In this document: positions 32,462-42,822 of the stretch, piece after piece | How the letters are laid out: each line of letters opens with the position of its first letter | How positions within the stretch are numbered: the first letter of the stretch is position 1 | Assembly (NCBI GenBank): GCA_977006965.1 | Contig: OZ345360.1 | Location: 2,294,001 to 2,358,000 of the forward strand | DNA: 64,000 bases | Source: Phymatolithon calcareum | Taxonomy: Eukaryota > Rhodophyta > Florideophyceae > Hapalidiales | Direction: 5' to 3' | Made by a program: the position numbers and the translations under genes | Notes under the pieces: model-generated | Told to the model about the DNA's origin: nothing | What the model saw: the letters and a program-made list of their open reading frames with translations, nothing else | Databases searched by the model: none

Positions 32462-33601
32462 TTTGTGCGGAATGGTTGGTAGTGGTGACGAATGGGGTGA
32501 CGGAGGGGGCGGAGGGGGAGTGGTGGACGTTGCGGAAGGGGTGGAGGGCGGGAGAGATGGGGCGGAAAAGGAAATAAAGTGTCGTTGGTAAAATGTGATT
32601 GAGTGGAAAACGCTGTAATCGCTGAGTACTGGTATCGACGAGGAATTCTATTTTTAGTTGTTTTTTGGACGAATTGGTGGATATGATAAAAATTCCAGTA
32701 CGGTACAGTAAGGGCCAAGACCGATCTGAATTCGAATTCATGAGCGCGGGCGACGGATCGAGGAGTCGATTTTTCCACGTAGTTTCAGATTTAGCGCGTC
32801 ATTGGCCAATGATGAATCTTTTCCATATGCTGTTTTTTCATCTTGTATGAGTCATGGGCGATTGTTGCCTATTTTTGGCCGTCGGAAATGGGACGCCGAG
32901 GATGTACCGTACATCCGAAGGCCCTCGCCTCACCGGAGTATGACGACATTGCTTATGAATTTAAACCTGAAGTGGCACCTGGTGTTTGACATTGCTCCCC
33001 TCACAGGCCTATCTACAGTACACTGCTGGGTAAGCTAAAATGATATCGAGAAGATCTTCTCTACAAGATCGTCACAGATACTGCACAATCATTCTGTTTG
33101 GGCATTGCACCGTGAATTTTCCAGTACGGTACACGACATAACCAGAACACGAACACTACAGTACTTGCAGAGATTCTTCAGGCCCTTCGATTTTCTTTGC
33201 GCGCATATCTTCCTCTCAGTGACAGTCTCATGTTTCTCTTCGAACTCCAATTGCAAACGTGGTTGGTTACCTATCGCTCGCTCGCTTCCAGGTCACACAA
33301 TTGACATACGGAAAATGAAGAGACGTAGTCCCTGTGATGATATCCTTCCCATGGCCCCAATTGCACTTCACATATGTCCTTTCTGATCAGGGGGGCCAAT
33401 CCCGCTTGCTCAGTTGTCTACATCATGGCAGTCTCCTTTTCCCAGCTTTTATAGACAAGTCCTAAGATACGCAACATGTGTCAGTCGATGGTCATCGGTA
33501 CATGCGAGGCACTATTCCAAGACGTTGCAATGAGGTTGCAAAAGTTGTGTGAAATGTCAGTCCTGATGATGCACCGCAGACTCACTCTATGATAATACAA
33601 A
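32462..33601. other. Spacer with TACAGTA and GTACGGTAC motifs
   Basis: No coding signal. CCAGTACGGTAC occurs twice, near 32696 and 33121, and TACAGTA at 32704, 33014 and 33157. These may be remnants of a small DNA transposon family. Confidence 0.5.
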
Positions 33602-33845
33602 ATGCAGGACAATTACGTTCCGACAATGGCATATGGACGTCAAAGTGTAGTGGTGTGTCCTCAGAACTTGCATGAAGCAGTTACCAAAATGGATCTAATT
33701 CTGGATTATTTAAGGGGAACCTTAAAATCTAAGGGTCCTCTTCGAGTTATTCTAGACATACTCCGCATCTATGGCTTAGCTGTGGAGTATGTCTGGAATA
33801 ACTCGAATATCCTGCAATAAAGAAGGAACGAAAGAAATTGCAGTG
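33602..33845 (+). mobile_element. LINE 3' end with long stem-loop
   Basis: A short frame (72 codons) closes exactly at CTGCAATAAAG, the tail signature shared by other LINE remnants here. Just before it is a 24-bp stem with one mismatch (arms 33741-33764 and 33784-33807), extendable by three pairs into the loop. The tail is a degenerate GAAA run to about 33837. Confidence 0.6.
33741..33807. repeat. 24-bp-stem hairpin
   Basis: Arms TTCGAGTTATTC... and its reverse complement with one A to G change, 19-nt loop. It lies 5 nt before the LINE tail motif and is interpreted as a LINE 3' structure rather than a microRNA precursor. Confidence 0.85.
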
Positions 33846-34207
33846 CTTGACGCTAGAGTACCATCTCAAAATGCCCCACTCACATTTACGTTATCAATTT
33901 CATTCAAGCTTTTGCTTTTTCCAGGTTGCACAGGTTTTCTAGTACTAACATATGGGCTCTGAGCATTCGGAATCCACCTTTTTCCAGACAGTGGCAATTA
34001 TCATACTATCCCCTGGTCCCAGAGTACTGTAATGTGCGTTGACAGGTTTGATCTCCGCTCACGGGCGAACAACCTCCGAACAAGAACGGTTTCCAGTCAA
34101 AGAACAAACATCCGAGTCGAAGGTGTGCCTTCTTATCACGGCAACAAAGCGCCTCTAATATCGCAAATTGAATGTAGTGCGGCCATTATATTTAAAACGC
34201 GTGGATC

Positions 34208-35824
34208 ATGATTCGGAGGACGACTGCTTTTTCATTTGCCCCGGCTACTAACTTGGCTTCATCTCGGACAGCATGGTTGCGCCAGGGGACACACTTCTGC
34301 TCTAGGCCAAATCCATGGCTTTCCAAGCGGAAGAGAAGTCCGGGTGCGAGAATATTCCGAACGCTAAATAATGCACCCACTATGCTCTTTGACAGTCTCG
34401 CTGATCGAATGAGCGAGACTGTACGCAAAATGCGTGGAGTCGATAAGATTACGGAGAAAAATGTCGCGGGTGCGATGAAGGAGGTCAAACGAGCTCTTCT
34501 GGATGCTGATGTGAATCTCAGAGTTGTCAATTCTCTTCTCAAGGAAATCAAAACGCGAGCATTGGGTGCCGACGTCGTACCTGGCGTGGACCCTGGACAA
34601 ATGCTTATCAAAATTATGCATGAGGAGCTCACAAACATTATGGGGAAGGGACAAGCAGCGTTGAACCAACGGAAAGAAGGTGATGGACCTACCGTAATTC
34701 TTCTTGCAGGATTGCAAGGCACGGGTAAAACCACCGCAGCCGCGAAACTGGCATTATACTGTCTAAAAGAAGGGCGATCTGTTTTGATGATTGCAAGCGA
34801 TATTTACAGACCTGCAGCGATTGATCAGCTCGAGAAGTTGGGCGCAATGATTGACGTCGATGTATTCTCCATGGGAACGGACACAAACCCAAGAGAAATC
34901 GTTCGAAAGGGCATTGAAAAAGCAAAGAAGGACGGGATCAACACTGTCATCGTCGATACGGCGGGTCGCCAGGTTGTGGACATGAAACTCATGAAGGAAC
35001 TGAAGGATATCAAAAAGGTTAGTGCAGCAGACGAGACTCTGCTTGTCGTCGATGCAATGACCGGACAAGAAGCCGCATCTCTAACGCGTGCGTTCAACGA
35101 TGAGATCAGCATAACCGGTGCAATTCTCACAAAAATGGACGGCGATACACGCGGCGGGGCAGCGCTATCCGTGCAGCAAGTTTCCGGGTGTCCCATCAAG
35201 TTCATCGGTGTGGGGGAGAAGGTGGAGAAATTAGAACCCTTCTACCCTGAGCGCATGGCGTCGCGAATTCTCGGTATGGGTGACGTACTCACGTTTGTTG
35301 AGAAGGCAAAGGACGTGATGGACCAGAAAGATGCAGAAAAGATGACGAAAAAGATGATGGAAGAAAAGTTTGACTTTGACGATTTTCTCAAGCAGACGAA
35401 AATGGTATCCACTATGGGTTCTCTTGGTGGACTCATGAAAATGATGCCCGGTGTCGGGAACCAGATGTCGGCGGCAAAAATTACCCAAGCAGAGGAGAAA
35501 CTCAAGGTCGCGGATAGCATTATCAAGTCTATGACGAAGAAGGAACGTTCAACCCCAGAATTGTTGTTTAGTTCGCCCAGCGCTACGAGTCGTTTGCGAC
35601 GTATTGCTGCAGGCTCAGGTCGAACGGAGAGCGATACGAAAAATCTCATATCTGACTTTCAGCGTATGCGCACCATGATGGCACGAATGAGCAAGCAAAT
35701 GCTTGCAGGAAACCCGGAAATGCCTGGTGCGTCGGAAATGGGGGCAACACAAAATCGGGCGAAGAGGCGACGGGCAGCTAAGAAGAAAGCGATTCGCGGC
35801 GGGGGAAAGCGCGGATTTGGATAG
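34208..35824 (+). CDS. cpSRP54: Chloroplast signal recognition particle 54 kDa GTPase
   Basis: Plastid SRP54 homologue of bacterial Ffh, which binds nascent or imported membrane proteins and docks with FtsY at the thylakoid. The 538-aa protein has a basic, Ser/Arg-rich N-terminal extension of about 58 residues (targeting peptide with Phe near the start). The NG GTPase domain carries G1 GLQGTGKTT (168-176), G3 DTAGRQ and G4 TKMDGDTRGG. The Met-rich M domain follows, with GSLGGLMKMMPG and the RNA-binding-type SPSATSRLRRIAAGSGR motif. A TATA-like TATATTTAAAA lies about 15-25 bp upstream of the ATG. Cytosolic SRP54 is excluded by the bacterial-type sequence and the extension. Single exon. Confidence 0.93.
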   Translation: MIRRTTAFSFAPATNLASSRTAWLRQGTHFCSRPNPWLSKRKRSPGARIFRTLNNAPTMLFDSLADRMSETVRKMRGVDKITEKNVAGAMKEVKRALLDADVNLRVVNSLLKEIKTRALGADVVPGVDPGQMLIKIMHEELTNIMGKGQAALNQRKEGDGPTVILLAGLQGTGKTTAAAKLALYCLKEGRSVLMIASDIYRPAAIDQLEKLGAMIDVDVFSMGTDTNPREIVRKGIEKAKKDGINTVIVDTAGRQVVDMKLMKELKDIKKVSAADETLLVVDAMTGQEAASLTRAFNDEISITGAILTKMDGDTRGGAALSVQQVSGCPIKFIGVGEKVEKLEPFYPERMASRILGMGDVLTFVEKAKDVMDQKDAEKMTKKMMEEKFDFDDFLKQTKMVSTMGSLGGLMKMMPGVGNQMSAAKITQAEEKLKVADSIIKSMTKKERSTPELLFSSPSATSRLRRIAAGSGRTESDTKNLISDFQRMRTMMARMSKQMLAGNPEMPGASEMGATQNRAKRRRAAKKKAIRGGGKRGFG

Positions 35825-36597
35825 CCTTACAACGGGCATAAAGACCTTGGATTAACAATTCTTTGCATAAATTGTGTCGACATCAGGGCTGTTTTTGTAG
35901 ACTGCAATATCTCGCCTTAAGAAGTTTGCATGTTTCAATGAATAGCTCCATGCTGTTCAATTCGACTTCCAGATGGTTTCCTTCTGACTCATGTAACAAA
36001 AGATGGTTTTGCGTTTGTGCCTGCAACTCTGTTGAAGTTGTTGTCCACGTCACTCACAAGAGGTCGAAGTGTGCATGGCCCCTTCTCAGGCTGGAGGTAA
36101 GACGTATTGTAAAATTAGTATTAATGTTAAAACATTGAAGCCGATAGTAGATGATGACTTTTTGGTCGTATAGGTACACTTCCGAAGAGCTCAATTTGAG
36201 AGCCTACAGAAATTTCCTGTCGTGAACCACACGAATAGAAGAGAAGACAATGCAAAGCTCAATAATGAAACGTTTTTTAGAGATGGAACTCGTAAGGGGG
36301 GGTTAGAGAGTGACAGTCGACAGACCACCTCAAAACATAAAACCTTAGTGCTCGAGTCAAGAAGAAATGCGTTAAGAGAGGGAAACAGGCTTTACTCTCC
36401 AAACAAGTGGTAAATAAAATTTCCACTGTTTTCAGAGAACGAAGAGGTTCTCAAGGGCACTGACTCGCAATTCTGGAGCACTTGCGCACAATTTCAAATT
36501 TCATTCGAAAATCAACACAGCAATGCACATCTTTTAAGATCTGGATACTGTAATGGTAGACCCCTAATTGAGAACCAGGGCTTCACCTGGTCTCGAA
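35825..36597. other. Spacer
   Basis: No gene or repeat recognised. The frame of the next gene opens with a TTG at 36568, rejected in favour of the ATG at 36598. Confidence 0.5.
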
Positions 36598-37362
36598 ATG
36601 TTGTATCTCCGCACCACGTTCGGTGAACTCACTCCATTCTTCGTCGGTGCTTGTGGTTCAAAACCAGTTGATACGTCGCAGTTGGAAGGTGAAGGCAGTG
36701 TAATGTCTCATCGATATGGATTCGTGCTAGGTGGTGGATGGGGCGCGAACAGATCGCTGGAATTCTGCCCCGCAAAGTCACGTACAACGAGGAGAAATCC
36801 TGGTTTTCAGCCCCCGATACGCACTAAGAAACGTGTCCGAAGTACCACGGTGGCGCGAGTCCGCCGCGGAAGCCCTGCGCAAGTGGACATTCCGGAGTCC
36901 CTGTACCTTGCCGAACCGATGAAAGATATCGACCGCAACCCATTCAATTTTGACCAATTGCAAGGAAAAGTGGTCTACGCGGTTAACGTGGCGTCTGAGG
37001 ATGAGTACACAGATGCTAATTATTCTCTAATGGCGTCCTTACATGCCCAATTTCATGATCATGGATTTGAAATTCTTGCCTTCCCTAGCAATTGGTTCGG
37101 TCAGAAGGAGACGAAAAGCAATGAAGATATCAAAGCGTTCGTGCACGAGAAATATGGCAAGGGTATAATTCTGATGGACAAGTTCGACTACGAGGAGAAC
37201 CCTGTTTTTGCTCTTGGGATGAAGCATTATCCTGGAGAAATATTTTGGAATTTTCATGGAAAGTTCTTGTTTGGCAAAAACGGGAAACCAATTGATCGAT
37301 TTGATCTTCTGACTACTGACGAACACATAACTAATCGCGTTCAGGCCGCGTTGTGTGCTTGA
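36598..37362 (+). CDS. Glutathione-peroxidase-fold protein, catalytic residues replaced
   Basis: The last ~150 residues follow the GPx/thioredoxin fold closely: GKVVYAVNVAS, YSLMASLHAQFHDHGFEILAFPSN, SNEDIKAFV, LMDKFD, and IFWNFHGKFLFGKNGKP. The peroxidatic Cys/Sec position after NVAS is Asp135 (NVASEDEYT), the catalytic Gln of FPCNQFG is Trp166 (FPSNWFG), while Trp217 and Asn218 of the WNF motif remain. No Cys is found at the usual plant-type resolving position either. The fold is kept but peroxidase chemistry of the known kind should be impossible. The ~100-residue N-terminal extension is Arg-rich and may be a targeting sequence; ATG 36598 or 36703 could start it. Convergent with the glycosyltransferase gene, 102 bp apart. 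Confidence 0.85.
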   Translation: MLYLRTTFGELTPFFVGACGSKPVDTSQLEGEGSVMSHRYGFVLGGGWGANRSLEFCPAKSRTTRRNPGFQPPIRTKKRVRSTTVARVRRGSPAQVDIPESLYLAEPMKDIDRNPFNFDQLQGKVVYAVNVASEDEYTDANYSLMASLHAQFHDHGFEILAFPSNWFGQKETKSNEDIKAFVHEKYGKGIILMDKFDYEENPVFALGMKHYPGEIFWNFHGKFLFGKNGKPIDRFDLLTTDEHITNRVQAALCA

Positions 37363-37464
37363 GACTTTGCGTAAGGACACGGCTTCCTTTGCTTTCACGG
37401 AATCTAAAGTTAGTGCATATGTGGGATGAAGAGGGATTGGGGTTGATTAAGTTGTTTTCTTCTC

Positions 37465-38508
37465 TTAAACTAGATGAAAGTAATCTATCCCTCCTTGCAA
37501 TCCAAGAGTTTTTAGATTCGCTTCAAACTCCCCACCGCGGTCCATTGCCACACAAATGGCTATCGGCGGAGAAAGCTTCGAAAAGTGGACCACAGGTTTC
37601 CCTCTAAGTTTCTGACCTATTTTCCTGGGGTCTACATCGCCCCATTCGACCAAGCGTGACTGGGCATCATCAGACAAGAGTTTGTAGAATTCTTTTCCGT
37701 CCCGACCCGCGTTCCAAACGGAAAACCCGGAGCGCCACTTGGGGCGACTCAAAATTATCCTTTCGAATGCAGCAACTCTAATCTCCATAAGCTGCTTCCG
37801 ATCGTATGTATGACTGATCATATTTTCGTGATAACGATAAGCAGTTAAACTAGCACCAGAAAGCTTCTTCATTCTAAACCCATGTTCAATGACGCCGTAC
37901 AGAAAGTGCATATCCTCAGGATGACCGCGCCCCTCCACGAATCCACCGATAGTTTTCCACACCTCTCTCCGACATGCAAGAGTTGGCATTGTTAACGGAG
38001 TGTCTCGGAAGGCATACACTAAAGACGCCGCGTCTTCGGTGGTCAAATTCCGATGATATCTTTCGTAGCGCGGTGTTGAGCCTTGGGGAATGCGATCGAA
38101 ATTGCCACCGACGACACTAAATGTGTCGTCGTCTGTCAAGGCCTGCACTGTTCGTGCTATTCTGGTAGGTCTCATGATGTCGTCAGAGTCTAGAAATATG
38201 AAAATGTCAGACTGTGCGGCTTCGCATGCGCGATTACGGGCAGAGCCTGCCCCGGAAGGTTCTTGTCCAGAATCAAGAACCAGGAAGCGCCCTAATTTGG
38301 AAGACATGGACGCTTGGTAATTGCATGCGAGCTCTAGGGAATTGTCTTTAGACCCATCGTTGAAAAGGATAAGCTCTACTTGATTCAGTGGAAAATGTAT
38401 CTGCGCCGCCACTGACTCAATGCATTCTGCAAGAAATTGCGCAGAATTATAAACTGGTACAATGACGGAGCAAATCAATCCCGAGGATGACTGGTTTACT
38501 GCAGCCAT
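37465..38508 (-). CDS. B3GNTL1: B3GNTL1-like family 2 glycosyltransferase
   Basis: A 347-aa GT2 enzyme with GT-A fold, predicted to transfer a sugar (N-acetylglucosamine in the family annotation) from a UDP donor. It shows SVIVPVYN near the N terminus, FNDGSKD, the DXD-type FLDSDD and GGFVEGRGHPEDMHF acceptor motif. The C-terminal third is distinctive of B3GNTL1: WNAGRDGKEFYKLL, DVDPRKIG and PPIAICVAMDRGG--EFEANL. There is no signal anchor, so it is probably cytosolic, as for human B3GNTL1. The open frame begins at a TTG (38511); the ATG one codon in is used. Tandem with QARS on the same strand. Confidence 0.9.
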   Translation of the reverse strand: MAAVNQSSSGLICSVIVPVYNSAQFLAECIESVAAQIHFPLNQVELILFNDGSKDNSLELACNYQASMSSKLGRFLVLDSGQEPSGAGSARNRACEAAQSDIFIFLDSDDIMRPTRIARTVQALTDDDTFSVVGGNFDRIPQGSTPRYERYHRNLTTEDAASLVYAFRDTPLTMPTLACRREVWKTIGGFVEGRGHPEDMHFLYGVIEHGFRMKKLSGASLTAYRYHENMISHTYDRKQLMEIRVAAFERIILSRPKWRSGFSVWNAGRDGKEFYKLLSDDAQSRLVEWGDVDPRKIGQKLRGKPVVHFSKLSPPIAICVAMDRGGEFEANLKTLGLQGGIDYFHLV

Positions 38509-38881
38509 CAAATTTATCGTGAATGCCTAGGGATGAACCAGCGTCCCCTTCGCGGAGCGTGATGGAGGCGTCCCGTCCGTTCTGGTATGAGGTTGACTGC
38601 TTCAATGCCTAAATTTCGGATATTTTTTGAGCGGCATCCCTTTGTCCTTAATGCGATTGATTCCGTGGCACCGAATAGAGATTGTAGGTAATCGCCTTCG
38701 CAGTGTTGGGTACACAAATGATGAACTGATGAGAGGGACAAGACTGAGCTGGACTACGGAGTCTATCTTCAATCTACAATTTCCTTTAAAATTGTGTGAT
38801 TCTTTACGTACAGTACAAAAGACCAAGCATTATTAACTTATCTCTATGATATTTCGATAAGTAGGAGCCTGAACCAAAATC
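38509..38881. other. Spacer between glycosyltransferase and QARS
   Basis: Carries the 5' flank of the glycosyltransferase and 3' flank of QARS (both minus strand). A TACAGTA motif is at 38809. No gene seen. Confidence 0.5.
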
Positions 38882-41242
38882 TCAACGTGAGTCACGCAGG
38901 GAGACTGTCATGTTGAACACTGGATGCTCTGCCGTCGATATCGTATTGTCCACCACGAAGTATCCATTGCGCTCAAACTGGAACGAGTCTCCTTTCTTAG
39001 CGCTTGCGCCGATTTTTTCAATGCGCGCGTCTTTCAGGATAATTTCACTTTCCGGGTTCAAATCGCTCAACCACGCATCCTTGAGACCAGCGGGGTTTTC
39101 AGACTTGAAAAGCCGGTCATACAGTCGTACCTCAACAGTCGGAGCGCTCTCATTCACCCAATGTAGCACGCCCTTGGGCTTCACACTCTTTTCGTAATCG
39201 AAAGTTCCAAACAATTCAGTCACCTCGCCATTTGCGTCCTTCTCCACCTGGTCCACGGTAACAGGATAAGCATACCTTAGCATTGCAGTCTTGCCAGGGG
39301 CGAGACCATAGTACTTGCTATCATCAACAGTCCGGAAGTCAGTGCGCTCGATGTACACTACCTTCGTGAGAGTGATCTCACGCTCGCCGAGCGAGTCGTT
39401 CTTCGGATGGTTCTTGATTGTAAGTGTCTCCTCTCCTCTGAAATTGGTGATAGTGAGCTTCAAAGGGCGTAGCACAGCAAGAACGCGGGGCACGCGCGGG
39501 TCAAGGTCGGCTCGAATCCAATACTCAAGCACGTGCAACCCTATAACGTTCGTCCCACGTGATGCGCCAACAGCGGAACAAAACCGATTCAACGCAGAGG
39601 CTGGGTATCCACGACGGCGCATACCGCTTAACGTAGGCATACGCGGATCTTCCCATCCCGAGACGTGATTCTGGTCCACAAGCTGCTTTAGCTTTCTCTT
39701 CGACATCATCGTGTAGGCAAGGTTCAGTCGTGCAAACTCCCACACAAAGGGTCGATAAAGATCCAACGCCTCGAGGAGCCAATAGTACGAATCTCGTCTG
39801 ATCTCGAATTCCAAGGTACAAAGGGAATGTGTAATCCATTCGAGCGAATCCACCAGACAATGTGTATAATCGTATGACGGATAGATACACCACTCGTCCC
39901 CAATGTGCGGATGGGGAGCGTAGATTATGCGATACGCCACGGGGTCACGCATACATGGGTTGTCGTGCTGCATATCGATTTTCATTCGAAGAGTTACTTC
40001 ACCTTCTGCAAATTTACCTTTTCGCATATCCTCAAATAGCGCAAGGTTCTCCTCAACAGAGCGGTTTCTGTATGGCGAGTCAATCTTTTTCTCGCGGTCT
40101 CGCTTCACCTCGTCTCCAGTCTGGAAACAGACGAACGCTTTTCCGCGCCTGATAAGCTCGACGGCGAGATCATAGAGCTGATGAAAATATTCCGAGCTGT
40201 ACGTGATTCGGGTAGGTGAGTGGCCCATCCAACGGCACATTTCCTCTATAGACTTGATGTATTCCGTTTCTTCACCAACAGGGTTTGTGTCATCGTATCT
40301 CAAAATACATTCCCCGCCCATTTTTGTCGCATACCCAAAATCGATAAACATGGCCTTGGCATGTCCTACGTGCAAGTAACCATTAGGCTCCGGTGGGAAT
40401 CGACAGACAACCTTTCCACCTGTCACCTTCTTGTGCAGTTCAAGAAGTTCTGGAGTATTCTCTGCACTTGCAAGACCGCGGGCATCAAATCTGCTGGGGA
40501 TACCTTCGAACGGATTCTCGTTTTCCTCGGTCCCCTCCTCGGCAACCTTAGCAGCCTTCGGCGCTTTGACCTTTTTTACCTTTTTCGGCTTTGCATTGTC
40601 TGCTTCAGTGCGCGGCCCAAGAATGGCTCCAATCTTTTCTTGGATCAATTTGCTCACCGATTTTCCATCGGCGAAGCGTAACTCTTCCATTATGCCTCTC
40701 TGCATGAGACCAGAGTTAAACCTGTAACGTTTCTCAGAAATATCTTTCGCATTGTTCGCGATCGCGGCATCCACTGCCTTCACAACGTCTTCCTTTGTAA
40801 CAACAACTCCAACTCCAGCCGCCTTCTCAAATTCCGCCAGATCGATAGCAACATTATCTTCCTCAACGCGAACGGATGCATTGGGGACGTCTGCCTTAAG
40901 ACCTCTGTAGAATTTGGAGATATACGCGGATGCAGCCTCAGCCTTCGGCGCTGTGTCGATCTTCCTCTCCCCTATTGCACGAAAGAGAACATCTTTGCCT
41001 TTAGCTCCCACGGGTGCAGCTGCAATCTTGGTGACGGCAGTATACACTAGTGCAGCGGTGGCCTTGCCACTTTCAGTGGCCGGGTCCGGCCCCCACTCGC
41101 CAACGCCGGCAGCACGAAGCCCAGCACGAAGCGCTGTGAATGTTTTCTGCGAAGCAGCTGCCGTTTTTGCAAGACGCTCCTCTACGCCCAGGGAGAGCAA
41201 CTCATCTTCCGGTGCCATCGCGACAGATAAAGCGACCGGCAT
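38882..41242 (-). CDS. QARS: Glutaminyl-tRNA synthetase (cytosolic)
   Basis: Class I synthetase charging tRNA-Gln with glutamine. The 786-aa length fits eukaryotic QARS (about 775). An N-terminal helical region (residues 12-200) corresponds to the eukaryote-specific GlnRS N-terminal domains; a Lys/Ala-rich linker follows. The catalytic Rossmann domain has the HIGH motif as PPEPNGYLHVGHAKA, and the KMSKS equivalent is MMSKRKL. The family-typical GWEDPRMPTLSGMRRRG block follows, then the anticodon-binding beta-barrels with GTFDYEKSVKPKG. Start ATG 41240-41242; a second ATG 8 codons in is possible. Divergent from TAF11 with about 360 bp between. Confidence 0.97.
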   Translation of the reverse strand: MPVALSVAMAPEDELLSLGVEERLAKTAAASQKTFTALRAGLRAAGVGEWGPDPATESGKATAALVYTAVTKIAAAPVGAKGKDVLFRAIGERKIDTAPKAEAASAYISKFYRGLKADVPNASVRVEEDNVAIDLAEFEKAAGVGVVVTKEDVVKAVDAAIANNAKDISEKRYRFNSGLMQRGIMEELRFADGKSVSKLIQEKIGAILGPRTEADNAKPKKVKKVKAPKAAKVAEEGTEENENPFEGIPSRFDARGLASAENTPELLELHKKVTGGKVVCRFPPEPNGYLHVGHAKAMFIDFGYATKMGGECILRYDDTNPVGEETEYIKSIEEMCRWMGHSPTRITYSSEYFHQLYDLAVELIRRGKAFVCFQTGDEVKRDREKKIDSPYRNRSVEENLALFEDMRKGKFAEGEVTLRMKIDMQHDNPCMRDPVAYRIIYAPHPHIGDEWCIYPSYDYTHCLVDSLEWITHSLCTLEFEIRRDSYYWLLEALDLYRPFVWEFARLNLAYTMMSKRKLKQLVDQNHVSGWEDPRMPTLSGMRRRGYPASALNRFCSAVGASRGTNVIGLHVLEYWIRADLDPRVPRVLAVLRPLKLTITNFRGEETLTIKNHPKNDSLGEREITLTKVVYIERTDFRTVDDSKYYGLAPGKTAMLRYAYPVTVDQVEKDANGEVTELFGTFDYEKSVKPKGVLHWVNESAPTVEVRLYDRLFKSENPAGLKDAWLSDLNPESEIILKDARIEKIGASAKKGDSFQFERNGYFVVDNTISTAEHPVFNMTVSLRDSR

Positions 41243-41602
41243 CGATTGTAAGGTCCTTCGTTCTTATGTCGACGCGCAACACCACAAATAGAATTCGCCA
41301 GCGACGCTTCAATCAGTCCACCCTGGTCACCGCCGGTGCCCACCATGACGTCATACACGTGGCAGATGGCGCAATCAGGTTGCGGATGCCGTCTGTGATG
41401 CACGCGCATGCGTGTGTGCTTACAGACTGATCTCTTATGATGGTCAGAGTAGACTCCCAAGTCGACCAACCCGGTACGGTACAGCACTAACATTTGAGCC
41501 CAACTGTTCTCCACAGGGCATTAGCGGATGTGATCAGCTAGACGTTGGGCTCAATCGAGGACGACCTTCCCCGCGATACGACCAGCGCATAGTATAAGTG
41601 CG
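41243..41602. promoter_or_regulatory. Shared promoter region of QARS (minus) and TAF11 (plus)
   Basis: A 360-bp divergent spacer between two ATGs, so a bidirectional promoter is likely. It contains CGGTACGGTACAG near 41472, a motif recurring in other spacers. No TATA box recognised. Confidence 0.45.
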
Positions 41603-42496
41603 ATGGATAACGCATCACCTCTCGTTAATGCACCTGAAATTTCAAATGATAACTTGTCCACATCTTCCGCTCGTGCGCCGCCCACGTCAGTTCCTGCAAG
41701 CGCGGGCAGTGGGTCATCTGGGAAGCGTCCGCGGCCCGAAGAAGCCGTGAGTGATGCACGGGCTAAAAAGCTGCGAACGGAGACAACTGTTGCACCTGCG
41801 ACAGCTACAGCGTTAACCGCAGAGCAACCAGCGACCAATATAAAAAAGGTCTCTGCGAAGGCGGACAAAGATATGCCCACCGCGCCAGAAGTACAAAATG
41901 TCAAGTCGACCTCGAAAAAAGTGTCTCCGTTGAAGCCGCAGCGCATGGACAAGGCTGCAGGCGTGACTGCAACTGGTGGGACGTCGGATGCCGCTGCAAA
42001 GGGATCCAATGTGGTGTCGGGCAAAGCCGACAGGGGCTCAAAGTCGGCTCCATCCAAGACCAACAGTGCTGGAAACGGCGGCAAAGTCTCTCCACGGGCC
42101 TCTCCACGCCGACCGCCCGAGGACCCTGAGGTGGAGAAGCCGCTTGACTTGGTTGCAATTCGCCAATTTGAATATGACCAAGTGTCCACGTTCGGACCGA
42201 GCCAGCAAAAGCGCTACGAGAACTATCGACGCAGCGATTTGAAGAAGGAGAAAGTGAAGAAGGTGCTTGTCGCACTCAATCCCGCGCTGGCCAAGGCGTC
42301 GGACCAGTTTCTTATTGCCGTTAAGGGCCTGGCCAAGGTGTTTGTAGGCGATGTCGTGGAGACCGCTCTGGAAGTGAAGGCTCAGCTTGGTGATACAGGC
42401 GCACTTCAGCCGAAGCATTTGCGCGAGGCGTATCGTCGGCTCAGACGCAATGGTGCCCTCCCGTCTTCAGATGCCGGCCCTAGCGCATTGGGATGA
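41603..42496 (+). CDS. TAF11: TFIID subunit TAF11
   Basis: A general transcription factor subunit with a histone fold that pairs with TAF13 in TFIID. The 297-aa protein has a disordered, Ser/Pro/Lys-rich N-terminal half (1-180). The conserved histone fold starts at about residue 190: QQKRYENYRRSDLKKEKVKK, then AVKGLAKVFVGDVVETAL, then GALQPKHLREAYRRLRRNG. These match TAF11 helices alpha-1 to alpha-3 closely. Start ATG at 41603; the upstream frame offers no better start. Convergent with the C2H2 gene, 326 bp apart, a gap in which nothing else is seen. Confidence 0.93.
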   Translation: MDNASPLVNAPEISNDNLSTSSARAPPTSVPASAGSGSSGKRPRPEEAVSDARAKKLRTETTVAPATATALTAEQPATNIKKVSAKADKDMPTAPEVQNVKSTSKKVSPLKPQRMDKAAGVTATGGTSDAAAKGSNVVSGKADRGSKSAPSKTNSAGNGGKVSPRASPRRPPEDPEVEKPLDLVAIRQFEYDQVSTFGPSQQKRYENYRRSDLKKEKVKKVLVALNPALAKASDQFLIAVKGLAKVFVGDVVETALEVKAQLGDTGALQPKHLREAYRRLRRNGALPSSDAGPSALG

Positions 42497-42822
42497 GTGC
42501 TGATCATGGCCGTACAAAATTAGATGAAGCTTGTGCATAAAGCGGGAAATGTACAATTGGGGCGCAATAGCGTAAGCTTTAACTTTGCGAAATGGTCTCC
42601 TCAACTTTTATTCAATTTTTGCTCAGTGGCGGAATGTAAACGCCACTGACGCCCGATGGGGCCAATGCTTCTGTTATGAGCATCTAGGGGAAAGCGAAAC
42701 AGATGGCACTAATGAATTTTGATAAGCGATTTACTAATGTAAATACCATTTTTCAGAGTTTTCGTTTAAGAACTATTGAAATAGAAGTGGCAGAAGCGCA
42801 GTACATCTCTCGCCGAGGAAAC

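Noticed and set aside
33741-33807. MicroRNA precursor
   Set aside because: The hairpin lies directly before a LINE tail and similar hairpins occur at other LINE ends, so a retroelement structure explains it better.
41551-42189. 212-aa minus-strand ORF
   Set aside because: Antisense shadow of TAF11's low-complexity half.
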